From Methanosarcina sp. UBA293 (GTDB taxonomy: Archaea; Halobacteriota; Methanosarcinia; Methanosarcinales; Methanosarcinaceae), in the NCBI GenBank assembly GCA_002499445.1, contig DALS01000038.1, forward strand, positions 1 to 64,000: DNA of 64,000 bases, written 5' to 3'. A program made the translations under genes and the position numbers. This document shows positions 53,363-61,855 of this stretch, in pieces; position 1 is the stretch's first letter, and every line of letters starts with the position of its first letter. Below the pieces are notes generated by a model, which was given only the letters and a program-made list of their open reading frames with translations, had not been told where the DNA came from and made no database searches.

Positions 53363-54070
53363 ATTTAGCAGGGCTACAGCTCTCAAATAATTGAAAAAAG
53401 AGAAAGGTTATATGGAAATTGAAAGAAACTCTCCTAGGACAAGTAATAGTTTGATTAATGGGAGAAAATTAGTGAATAGGGCTTTAGGGCAGAAGATCTT
53501 GTGTAGATAGACACGCATTTAGGAAATGTTATATTAGATAATTATATTACAACAATTACATTAAGATAACTGTATTATAACGGATATATTAAGGTTAGAG
53601 GAAAAACTAAGTGATAAGCTTCCAATCAATAATTAGGATCATAAGATATAAATAGAATTATCAGCACTTAGTTTGAAATCTAACAGTTCAAACAAAAATA
53701 TTAAAAACTTGGTTGAATCCGAAGGAGTCGGAATGAAGCTCAAAGGCGTTCAACTATGATTATTAGTAGTATGGAAGATTATGCATATGAATCAGGAGAA
53801 TTTCTGAAATTTCAGAATAGAAACCGATAGCATGATCAATGCCTTAGAAATAAGATTGTATACGCTATGAGCTGCTCTGTAGATTGGAGTAAACCTTAGT
53901 CTATCGAAATTAGAAATTGAAAATAAAGAATCTTTCAGGCCTGACAGTTTAAATCGACAAAAAATATATGACAGATAACCGTTATTACTGTCTTAAAATT
54001 GCCATTGTTAGTCAATAACTGCCTAACGGCCATAATTACCTTATTTGCCTTTAAAGTTATAGGTGAGCTG
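53363..54070. other. 708-base spacer
   Basis: A+T-rich sequence. Two very short frames with ribosome sites (AAGGAG before an eight-codon frame at about 53732, and a 17-codon frame from about 53772) are probably chance. No recognised gene or RNA. Confidence 0.45.
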
Positions 54071-54247
54071 GTGAGCATCAAGATAAACAGATATAAATGT
54101 GGATATTGCGGTGCCTGTGTGGGAGTCTGCCCTAAGGGAGCACTCGAACTTGTAGAGACCTGGGTAGAGGTGGACGAGAGTACGTGCATGGCATGCGGGA
54201 TATGCGATCGCATCTGCCCTGTGGGAGCAATTGAGGTAATGAAATGA
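54071..54247 (+). CDS. Ferredoxin partner of geranylgeranyl reductase
   Basis: A 58-residue ferredoxin with two [4Fe-4S] motifs, CGYCGACVGVCPKGA and CMACGICDRICPVGA. GTG 54071 follows AGGTGAGC and was chosen over the upstream ATT-rich extension. Its stop overlaps the reductase ATG by four bases (ATGA). In M. acetivorans the equivalent ferredoxin is known to be needed for full lipid saturation by the adjacent reductase. Confidence 0.92.
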   Translation: MSIKINRYKCGYCGACVGVCPKGALELVETWVEVDESTCMACGICDRICPVGAIEVMK

Positions 54248-55467
54248 AGGAGGTATACGATGTTTTAGTGATAGGAGCAGGCCCTGCAGGTTCCACTGCT
54301 GCTAAAACTGCAGCTGAAAAAGGGCTTGATGTACTTTTAATTGAGAAACGTCAGGAGATAGGTGACCCTGTACGCTGTGCCGAAGGCGTGAGCAAAGAAT
54401 ACCTCAAAAAGCATGTGGAAATTGACAAGAGATGGATTTGCGCTGACCTTAAAGCTTCCCATATCTACGCCCCTGATGGTACAAGGATAGAGATGGCAGA
54501 AGAAATCTCTGGAGGAGAAGTAGGCTACGTCCTTGAAAGAAAAGTATTTGATCGGGCTCTTGCAGAACAGGCTGCCAAAGCCGGGGCAGAAGTGAGAGTA
54601 AAAACCAGAGCAACTGGCCTGATAATTGAAGACGATTTCGTAAAAGGGGCCAAGCTCATGCACCTCGGAAAAGAATATGATGTGCGTGCCAAAATAGTCA
54701 TAGGCGCTGACGGAATTGAATCAAAGGTAGGCCGATGGGCAGGTATCGATACTTCCTTAAAGCCAACAGACATAGAGACCTGTACTCAATACCTGGTAGC
54801 TGGAGTGGATGTAGACCAGGACCACTGCGAATTTTATGTTGGAAACGAAATTGCACCTGGTGGCTATGTATGGATCTTCCCGAAAGGCGAAGGCAAAGCC
54901 AACATAGGAATCGGTATTCTCGGGAGCAAGACTGGAAAATACAAACCAAGGCCTATAGACTATCTTAACACGTTTCTAGAAAAGAAATTTCCCGATGCAA
55001 AGATAATCGAGATGGTTTTTGGAGGAGTTCCGGTTTCGGGCAGAATTGAGAAAACTTCTGCTAACGGACTGATGCTAATCGGAGATGCTGCCCGCCAGGC
55101 CGACCCGATTACAGGTGGCGGGATTCTCAACGCAATGGATGCAGGAAAGCTAGCAGGAGAAGCTGCGTATGCTGCTATATCCTCAGGAGACGTTTCCCTT
55201 CAGAAACTCGAAGAAGTTTACGAGAAGCAATGGAGGGCAACCATAGGGCATGAAATCGATATGAGTCTCGTCGTAAAGAATTGTTTTATCAACCTAAACG
55301 ATGAAGAACTGAATTCCCTTGCTCATTCCCTGAAAGATGTAAAATTCGAAAGAATGAACCTCTTTGACCTGCTGCAGGCTCTCTTTAAAGCCAACAAAAA
55401 ACTCCTCTGGGATCTTCGAGTACTCTTCAAAGATGCCGCAAAAGAAGCAGCAAAAAATAAAATATAA
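54244..55467 (+). CDS. Digeranylgeranylglycerophospholipid reductase
   Basis: A 407-residue flavoprotein that saturates the isoprenoid chains of archaeal membrane lipids. The FAD-binding start is VLVIGAGPAGSTAAKTAAEKGLDVLLIEKR. GDPVRCAEGVSKEYL, with the conserved Cys, and the GDAARQADPITGGGILNAMDAGKLAGEAA segment are family hallmarks. It is coupled to the ferredoxin gene upstream. It ends in a repeat-bearing spacer convergent with trkH. Confidence 0.94.
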   Translation: MKEVYDVLVIGAGPAGSTAAKTAAEKGLDVLLIEKRQEIGDPVRCAEGVSKEYLKKHVEIDKRWICADLKASHIYAPDGTRIEMAEEISGGEVGYVLERKVFDRALAEQAAKAGAEVRVKTRATGLIIEDDFVKGAKLMHLGKEYDVRAKIVIGADGIESKVGRWAGIDTSLKPTDIETCTQYLVAGVDVDQDHCEFYVGNEIAPGGYVWIFPKGEGKANIGIGILGSKTGKYKPRPIDYLNTFLEKKFPDAKIIEMVFGGVPVSGRIEKTSANGLMLIGDAARQADPITGGGILNAMDAGKLAGEAAYAAISSGDVSLQKLEEVYEKQWRATIGHEIDMSLVVKNCFINLNDEELNSLAHSLKDVKFERMNLFDLLQALFKANKKLLWDLRVLFKDAAKEAAKNKI

Positions 55468-55512
55468 CGCCTGGAAACCCAGGTACCTTCTATTTTTTCT
55501 TTTTTCCTTTTC

Positions 55513-55636
55513 TCACAACCGTTGCACCGCAACCGTTGCGCCGGTTGATCACGCCGATAGGGTTTGGGGATAAGGCATTTAAATCCAAACGTTACATCGT
55601 TTTTGATCAAACTTTTTTTGAAAAAGTTTGCGATCA
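55513..55636. repeat. Inverted copy of the composite repeat
   Basis: On the minus strand this region reads CAAACTTTTTCAAAAAAAGT, then GTTTGATCAAAAA, an unrelated middle, then CGGCGTGATCAACCGGCGCAACGG, and a second AACGGTTG unit. These are the same modules, in the same order, as the array after cofH. It lies between the convergent 3' ends of the lipid reductase and trkH genes. Confidence 0.8.
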
Positions 55637-57064
55637 CTTTTTCCAGAACTCAGGCGTAAAGAGTAGGATTACAGTATAAACTTCGAGCCTGCCAATCCAC
55701 ATATTTGCAATCAAAACCAGCTTTCCCAGGGGAGGAATAGGATCAAAACTGCCCATTGGGCCTACCACGTTTAGACCTGGTCCTATATTACCGAGTGTAA
55801 CTATGGATGCAGTAATTGAGGTTATAATGTCCATGCCCAGAACCGAGAGAATCAAGGCGCTTGAAAGAAAGACTAGCAAATATATGACAACAAATGAAAC
55901 AATAGAATTGACAATCTCATCTGGCACGATTTTATTGTTAAACTTAACGTTTCTTACGGCTCTAGGATGAAGAGCCTTGAACAGTTCTATTCTGCTGTGT
56001 CTGAGAAGGATAAGGATTCGTACAACCTTGATGCCCCCACCTGTGGAACCTGCACAGGCTCCAATGAACATAACTATAATAAGTATCATTTTCGCAGATT
56101 CAGACCAGAGATTAAAATCTGTTGTTGCAAATCCTGTACTTGTTATTATTGTAACCACATGAAAGATTGCATACCTGAATGAATCAGAAAGGTTTGTGCC
56201 GAGGTCCCGCCAGAGCAAGAAGGTAAGAATCCCGCTTGCTGCAAGGATCAGGGCAATATAGAACCGGAATTCATCGTCTTTAAAAAGGAGATTTTTGTCT
56301 ATATAGATTGCCCTATAATAAAGGGCAAAGTTTGCACCTGCGACAAATGTAAAAAACGTTATTATATATTCAACAAGAGGACTGTTAAAAGCCCCAATGC
56401 TCTGCCCGTAATTGGAGAAACCTCCGCAGCCCATTGCAGCAAACATATGGTTGAGTGAATCGTAGAGGGAGACTCCTGCAAGCAGGAGAGAAACAACCAT
56501 CAGGAAGGAGATTACGAAGTAAATCGACCAGAGGATTCTTGCAGTTTCCCTAACCCTTGGCTTCAGCTTTTCCTCGGTGGGTCCAGGTGCTTCGGCTCGA
56601 AAAAGCTGGCGACCCGCAACCCCAAGTTTGGGTAGGATCGCGATGAAAAGCACGATAATACCCATGCCCCCGAGCCACATAATCAAGCCTCTCCAGAAAA
56701 GTATGCCTTTAGGATGGCTTTCTATATCAGTAAGAATTGTTGAACCTGTTGTGGTAAATCCAGACATGGATTCAAAAACGGCATTGAGAGGAGAAATCCC
56801 ATCCATTATGAAAGGTATGGCTCCGAAAATAGCAGCTGCAAGCCAGCCTAGGGCAACGATTGCAATTCCCTCCTTGCGCATCCATTCCTCATCAGTCTTA
56901 TAGGAGAGTAGGAGAAAACCTGTAACTGTGGTTATGAAAATCGAAACCAGAAAAGGAGTTAAACTCTCCCCGTAGTAGTATGAAACTCCGAGAGGGACGA
57001 TCATGAATAGTCCCAAGAGCCTGAGCAGACCGCCAAGCACGTATAAGACAACTCTAAAATTCAT
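55634..57064 (-). CDS. trkH: TrkH-type potassium uptake channel
   Basis: A 476-residue membrane protein of the TrkH/KtrB superfamily with four pseudo-repeated M1-P-M2 units. Selectivity-filter-like segments are visible, such as SMSGFTTTGST, AAMGCGGFSNYGQS and TSTGFATTDFN, each with the single Gly typical of the family. It imports K+ with the TrkA proteins upstream. The frame is open to 57166 inside trkA, but ATG 57064 is the first sensible start. It is co-oriented with two trkA genes. Confidence 0.93.
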   Translation of the reverse strand: MNFRVVLYVLGGLLRLLGLFMIVPLGVSYYYGESLTPFLVSIFITTVTGFLLLSYKTDEEWMRKEGIAIVALGWLAAAIFGAIPFIMDGISPLNAVFESMSGFTTTGSTILTDIESHPKGILFWRGLIMWLGGMGIIVLFIAILPKLGVAGRQLFRAEAPGPTEEKLKPRVRETARILWSIYFVISFLMVVSLLLAGVSLYDSLNHMFAAMGCGGFSNYGQSIGAFNSPLVEYIITFFTFVAGANFALYYRAIYIDKNLLFKDDEFRFYIALILAASGILTFLLWRDLGTNLSDSFRYAIFHVVTIITSTGFATTDFNLWSESAKMILIIVMFIGACAGSTGGGIKVVRILILLRHSRIELFKALHPRAVRNVKFNNKIVPDEIVNSIVSFVVIYLLVFLSSALILSVLGMDIITSITASIVTLGNIGPGLNVVGPMGSFDPIPPLGKLVLIANMWIGRLEVYTVILLFTPEFWKK

Positions 57065-57119
57065 GCGGATTCTCTTTTTTAAACTTGCTAAACCCTTTTG
57101 AATTTTTCGTATATATTCA

Positions 57120-58463
57120 TCACTTAAAAAATTTCTCCACCGTTGAAACCGTAGAAGACAGAGCAAAGACTATTACCCTATCTCCTTCCCGAATTACGGT
57201 ATCTCCTCTGGGTATAATAGTTTCATCATTATGAACTACCATGGTAACAATCGCTCCTTTAGGGAACTTGACCTTGTTAAGGGACTTTCCTACAATCTTC
57301 GAGTACCTTGAAGTCGTGTATTCGATAATTTCTGCCTTTTCGCCTTCGAGAGTGGTAAGCTTTTCAATGCCTTTTCCCATTGTAAGCTTAAGTACTTCGT
57401 TTACAGTCGCTTCCCTTGGACTGACTGCCATGTCTATTCCGATCATTTCAAAAAGAGGTACATAATCCGGGCGGTCAGCTCTTGCAATAACCTTCTTTGC
57501 GCCCATTTGTTTTGCCAGAAGAGAGCATAGAAGATTTTTCTCATCGTTGTTTGTAACTGCAAGCACGACATCCATGTCTTCGATATTCTCTTCCCTTAGA
57601 AGATTGACATCAGTGCCGTCCCCGTTTAAAATGAGGGCGTTTTCAAGCATCTCGGCAACTTCTATACATCTGCTTCTACTGTGCTCGATAATCTTAAGGT
57701 CTGCATTTTCATCTTTATCTATCAATTTGGCAAGATAAAATCCTACAATCCCACAGCCAATAAGGAGAATCTTATTTCTGTGGGGCTCCCCATTCCCAAA
57801 GAAGCGTCCAAGTTCTTCCAGGGCTTTTGGCTTGCCCACAACTACCACATGGTCATTTGCATAAATAGCATCCTCCCCATGAGGAATAACTATTTCATGT
57901 TTCCGAAAAATTGCACTTACAATGCAGCAGTCGTCAAGCTCGAGTTCCTTAATTTGTTTTCCTACAAGCTTACTGTCAGGACGGATAGCAAATTCCATCA
58001 TCTGAACTTTCCCATCGGCAAAGACTTCAGTATCTATGGCTGATGGACTTGAAAGTACCTCGGCAACCTCCGAGGCAAGCGCAAGCTCAGGACAGATCAT
58101 TAGGTCAACTCCGACCTGAGCCCTTGAGGTTACAGGCACGTCAATGTAGTCTGGATTGCTGACTCTTGCAATGGTTTTGGTTTCTTTCCAACCAGGATGG
58201 GACCTTATGATAAGTTTTGCAGTCATGCAGGCAACAATATTGACCTCATCAATCCCGGTGACAGCAATCAGAATATCCACATCGTGAAGGATACTTGCGA
58301 GAATGTCAGCGTTTGCACCATTTCCCTCCAGCACCTGAACATCGAGTTCATCCGCCCTTTGGGCGACCTCCTCATTTTTCTCAACAACAATTACATCGTG
58401 TGTGTGAGAGAGGAACTTTGCGATATGATATCCAACCTCTCCTGCCCCTATGACTATTGCTTT
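57120..58463 (-). CDS. trkA: TrkA potassium uptake regulator, copy 1
   Basis: A 447-residue cytoplasmic protein with two tandem RCK modules. The first has Rossmann GAGEVGYHIAKFLS at residues 7-20. The second has IGCGIVGFYLAKLI near 232-245. Each is followed by an RCK-C domain. NAD(H) or other nucleotide binding gates the TrkH channel. ATG 58463 follows GAGGAAACTT; an earlier GTG/ATG region at 58478 is possible. It ends 55 bases before the trkH start. Confidence 0.93.
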   Translation of the reverse strand, partial: KAIVIGAGEVGYHIAKFLSHTHDVIVVEKNEEVAQRADELDVQVLEGNGANADILASILHDVDILIAVTGIDEVNIVACMTAKLIIRSHPGWKETKTIARVSNPDYIDVPVTSRAQVGVDLMICPELALASEVAEVLSSPSAIDTEVFADGKVQMMEFAIRPDSKLVGKQIKELELDDCCIVSAIFRKHEIVIPHGEDAIYANDHVVVVGKPKALEELGRFFGNGEPHRNKILLIGCGIVGFYLAKLIDKDENADLKIIEHSRSRCIEVAEMLENALILNGDGTDVNLLREENIEDMDVVLAVTNNDEKNLLCSLLAKQMGAKKVIARADRPDYVPLFEMIGIDMAVSPREATVNEVLKLTMGKGIEKLTTLEGEKAEIIEYTTSRYSKIVGKSLNKVKFPKGAIVTMVVHNDETIIPRGDTVIREGDRVIVFALSSTVSTVEKFFK

Positions 58464-58642
58464 CATAAGTTTCCTCAAAAAAGCTTAATTTCAGATAAAT
58501 TAGCCTACTTACTTAAACCTGAAAAAATAAAAATTTAAATAGTTCTATTTATGACAAATATTATGTAATACTACCATAAAAAGTCTTCAATAACCAAATA
58601 TTGTTTTTCTTTATCCAAGAGAAAGTCCTCCAATTTAGAAGC

Positions 58643-59989
58643 TTACCTAAAAAACTTTTCTATTTCTGATATTGCAGAAGCCATTGAAAAGATAACCACC
58701 CGGTCATGATCCTTAATAACAAAATCCCCTCTCGGGACTATAGTATCTTTTCCCCGGACCACCATATTGATTAGCGCTCCTCTTGGGAACTTTACTTTGT
58801 TTAAAGGTTTTCCTACAATTTTCGAGCTTTCAGAAGCCGTATATTCTATGATTTCCGCTTTTTCACCCTCAATGGTTGTTAGGGTTTGTATTCCCTTGCC
58901 CATTGTAAGCTTAAGTACTTCGTTTACGGTCGCTTCTCTGGGACTGACTGCCATGTCTATGCCAACCATTTCAAAGAGGGGGAGGTAGTCTGAGCGATCA
59001 GCCCTGGCAATTACTTTCTTGGCTCCCAGTTGTTTTCCAAGAAGAGAACATAGAAGGTTCTTCTCATCGCTGTCCGTGACTGCAATAACAACATCCATAT
59101 TCTCGATGTTTTCTTCCCTGAGCAGATTGAGGTCAGTGCCATCTCCATTCAAAATGAGGGCATTTTCCAGTGTTTCGGCAACTTCTATGCACCTGCTTCT
59201 GCTGTACTCGATAAGCTTAAGGTCTACATTTTCATCTTTATCAATCAGTTTGGCTAGATAAAATCCTACAGCGCCGCAGCCTATAATAAGGACTTTGTTC
59301 CTGTGAGGCACCTTGCTGCCGAAAACGTTGCTCAGGTTCTCCATAGCTTCAGGTTTACCCACAACAACCATACGGTCATTTGCCTTGATTATATCATTTC
59401 CATGAGGAATAATTATTTCATGATCTCGAAAAACTGCACTTACAATGCAGCAGTCTGCAAGCTCGAGGTCCTGCATCTCCTTTCCTACAAGCTTGCTTTC
59501 AGGACTTATCGCAAATTCAGTCATTTTGACTTTTCCCTCGGCAAACATCTCAACATCGATTGCGGACGGGCTTGACAGGATCTCAGCAACTTCGGAGGCA
59601 AGTGCAAGTTCAGGACAGATCATAAGATCAACTCCAACCTGGGCCCTTGAGGTTACAGGTGAATCTACATAATCAGGGTTGCTGACCCTTGCAATGGTTT
59701 TGATTTCCTTCCATCCTTGTTTGCTTCGAGTAATTAGCTTGGCAGTCATGCAGGCTACAATATTAACTTCATCGACACCGGTCATAGCCACAAGCAAATC
59801 AGTACCCTGAAGAATTTGTGAGAGGATTTCGGCATTTGCCCCATTTCCTTCGATAACAAGGACATCAAGTTCCTCTGCCCTTCTTGCTGCTTCTTCAACT
59901 TTTTCAATAATTATTACATCGTTTTCTGGGGAAAGAGCCTTTGCAATATGATAACCTACTTCCCCTGCTCCGATAATTATAACCTTCAT
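58643..59989 (-). CDS. trkA: TrkA potassium uptake regulator, copy 2
   Basis: A 448-residue paralogue of the adjacent TrkA, with the same two-module layout (GAGEVGYHIAKALS; IGCGAVGFYLAKLI) and very similar sequence, so it is a tandem duplication. Differences cluster in the linkers and at the C-terminus. It starts with AGGTG seven bases before the ATG. The two copies may form a hetero-oligomeric gating ring or serve different channels. Confidence 0.93.
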   Translation of the reverse strand: MKVIIIGAGEVGYHIAKALSPENDVIIIEKVEEAARRAEELDVLVIEGNGANAEILSQILQGTDLLVAMTGVDEVNIVACMTAKLITRSKQGWKEIKTIARVSNPDYVDSPVTSRAQVGVDLMICPELALASEVAEILSSPSAIDVEMFAEGKVKMTEFAISPESKLVGKEMQDLELADCCIVSAVFRDHEIIIPHGNDIIKANDRMVVVGKPEAMENLSNVFGSKVPHRNKVLIIGCGAVGFYLAKLIDKDENVDLKLIEYSRSRCIEVAETLENALILNGDGTDLNLLREENIENMDVVIAVTDSDEKNLLCSLLGKQLGAKKVIARADRSDYLPLFEMVGIDMAVSPREATVNEVLKLTMGKGIQTLTTIEGEKAEIIEYTASESSKIVGKPLNKVKFPRGALINMVVRGKDTIVPRGDFVIKDHDRVVIFSMASAISEIEKFFR

Positions 59990-59998
59990 AACACACCT

Positions 59999-60199
59999 TC
60001 AGAAAAACTGTCTTAAACTAACCTGAAATTTTGAAACCTGGCGAACAAAAAGCACAGGCATAAGACGATCAAGATAGAAACCAAGATAGTAAAACTGAAT
60101 TATAAAAAGTAAAAAGTCAAGAAGAACACCGAAAAGATAAAAGTGCAAAATATAGCCTGATAAATTGTTTGTTATGAAATTAATGAGCGTATTGACCAT
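59999..60199 (-). CDS. Possible 66-residue hydrophobic peptide
   Basis: An open frame ending nine bases before the second trkA start. It encodes a peptide with two hydrophobic stretches (about residues 14-40) and a basic end. No strong ribosome site precedes its ATG and I know no homologue. A chance frame in A+T-rich leader DNA is as likely as a real small membrane protein coupled to trkA. Confidence 0.2.
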   Translation of the reverse strand: MVNTLINFITNNLSGYILHFYLFGVLLDFLLFIIQFYYLGFYLDRLMPVLFVRQVSKFQVSLRQFF

Positions 60200-60583
60200 C
60201 TCTGGAAATTAAGTTTTTGCAAACTAAATTTATAAGACCTATATTTCTCGCGAATTAAATGCAGACTAGGTTCTAGAGTTATACAGTTATATAAATATTT
60301 TCAGACTTTGCAGCAATAAATGAAATATAAATATGAACAAACCCTGTAAAATAAAGTAAAGAAGAATAATGAAAAATGAAGAAAGGAGAAGGAAGAGGAA
60401 AGACCCTAAAAAAGGTGAAGAAAACAAATGAAAAGAGAAATTCCACATTAGAGTGAAATTTCACATTAAAGAGAGAAAATCCACATAAAAAAGAGATATC
60501 TCATTAAAGAATATCGCATTAAAGAGAGATATTTCTGAAATGGCTAAATTCTGAAATGGTTAAAATGCGGCTAAAAGCTGCTT
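60200..60583. other. Spacer with degenerate repeats
   Basis: Purine-rich sequence between trkA and dnaJ. Degenerate repeats of (C/G)CATTAAAGAGAGA run over about 60440-60535. It contains the trkA promoter on the minus strand and the dnaJ 3' end. No gene seen. Confidence 0.45.
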
Positions 60584-61750
60584 TTAACCTTCAAAGGCAT
60601 CCTTTACCTTTTCAAAAAACCCTTTACTTCTCCTGGGTTTTTCTGTGGATTTCTCGTTTCTTCCCTTTTCATTTCGGTCAGGACTTTTGCCGCTACTCAG
60701 GGCTTCGAACTGGCGAAGAAGCTCTTTTTGTTCAGAAGTAAGTTTTCTTGGAGTCTCGATTACAACCCTGACGAGCTGGTCACCTTTTCTACTCCCATGC
60801 AAGTGCTGAATTCCTTTATCTTTAAGCCTGAATACAGAATGGGTCTGAGTTCCTGCAGGGATATTCATCTTGACCTTTCCATGTAGGGTATCAACCATCA
60901 CATCCGTTCCAAGTGCAGCCTGAGCAAAAGAGATCGGAAGCTCAGTAATTACATCATAATCGACTCTCTTAAAGTAATTGTGTTCCATCACATGAAGCAC
61001 TACATAAAGATCTCCAGATGGAGCTCCAGGTTCTCCCGAATCTCCTTCTCCGCTGAGTCTCAGGCTCATGCCTGAATCAGCTCCAGCAGGCACATTTATC
61101 GTTATTTTTCTTGTGTTTCGAATTCTGCCTGTGCCACTACAGACCGGACAAGGAGACTCAATAACCTGACCCCTACCATGACAGGTGTTGCATGTGGAGG
61201 TGCTTACAAACTGCATACCCAGTCCAGAACGCGTAGTGCGGATTTGTCCTGTGCCGCCACATGTTGGACAGCGCTTTGGACTTGTTCCCGGTTTGGCTCC
61301 TGTTCCAGAACAATTTGAACATCTTTCTGTCCTCGGAACGTCAATATCTTTACGGACTCCAAAAGCTGCTTCCTCAAAGGTGATATAAAGGTCATACTGA
61401 AGATCGGACCCTCTCCTTGGTCCCATAGGACCTCGTCTGCCTCCCCCTCCGAAAAACATCTCGAATATATCCCCGAAACCGCCAAAATCTGCACCCCGGA
61501 AGATATCTTCTGCGCTGTACTGCCCATTAATTCCAGCATGTCCGAAGCGGTCGTACTGAGCGCGTTTCTCCTCATCTGAAAGCACGGCATAAGCTTCAGA
61601 AATCTCCTTGAATTTATCCTCAGCCCCAGCTTCCTTATTCCTATCAGGATGATATTTTAGTGCAAGTTTTCGATACGTTTTCTTTATATCCTCAGGTGAA
61701 GCGTCTTTGGATAATCCAAGAATTTCGTAATAATCACGTGTTGTGGCCAT
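60584..61750 (-). CDS. dnaJ: Chaperone DnaJ (Hsp40)
   Basis: A 388-residue full-length type I DnaJ. The J domain contains HPD at residues 34-36. A Gly/Phe-rich region follows (FGGFGDIFEMFFGGGGRRG), then four CxxCxGxG zinc repeats (CSNCSGTG, CPTCGGTG, CNTCHGRG, CPVCSGTG) and two C-terminal substrate-binding domains. The tail is Lys/Arg-rich. It delivers substrates to DnaK and stimulates its ATPase. It lies downstream of dnaK in the same direction, the order found in several mesophilic archaea that gained this system from bacteria. Confidence 0.97.
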   Translation of the reverse strand: MATTRDYYEILGLSKDASPEDIKKTYRKLALKYHPDRNKEAGAEDKFKEISEAYAVLSDEEKRAQYDRFGHAGINGQYSAEDIFRGADFGGFGDIFEMFFGGGGRRGPMGPRRGSDLQYDLYITFEEAAFGVRKDIDVPRTERCSNCSGTGAKPGTSPKRCPTCGGTGQIRTTRSGLGMQFVSTSTCNTCHGRGQVIESPCPVCSGTGRIRNTRKITINVPAGADSGMSLRLSGEGDSGEPGAPSGDLYVVLHVMEHNYFKRVDYDVITELPISFAQAALGTDVMVDTLHGKVKMNIPAGTQTHSVFRLKDKGIQHLHGSRKGDQLVRVVIETPRKLTSEQKELLRQFEALSSGKSPDRNEKGRNEKSTEKPRRSKGFFEKVKDAFEG

Positions 61751-61855
61751 CAGGATTCCCTGTTATTTTAAAAAAGATAAAGCTCCGGAAACACAAGCAG
61801 GTTTCCGGTAAGGCCTGAGAATCTCCAGGCCTATCTCTTATTACTTAGTTTTTCT

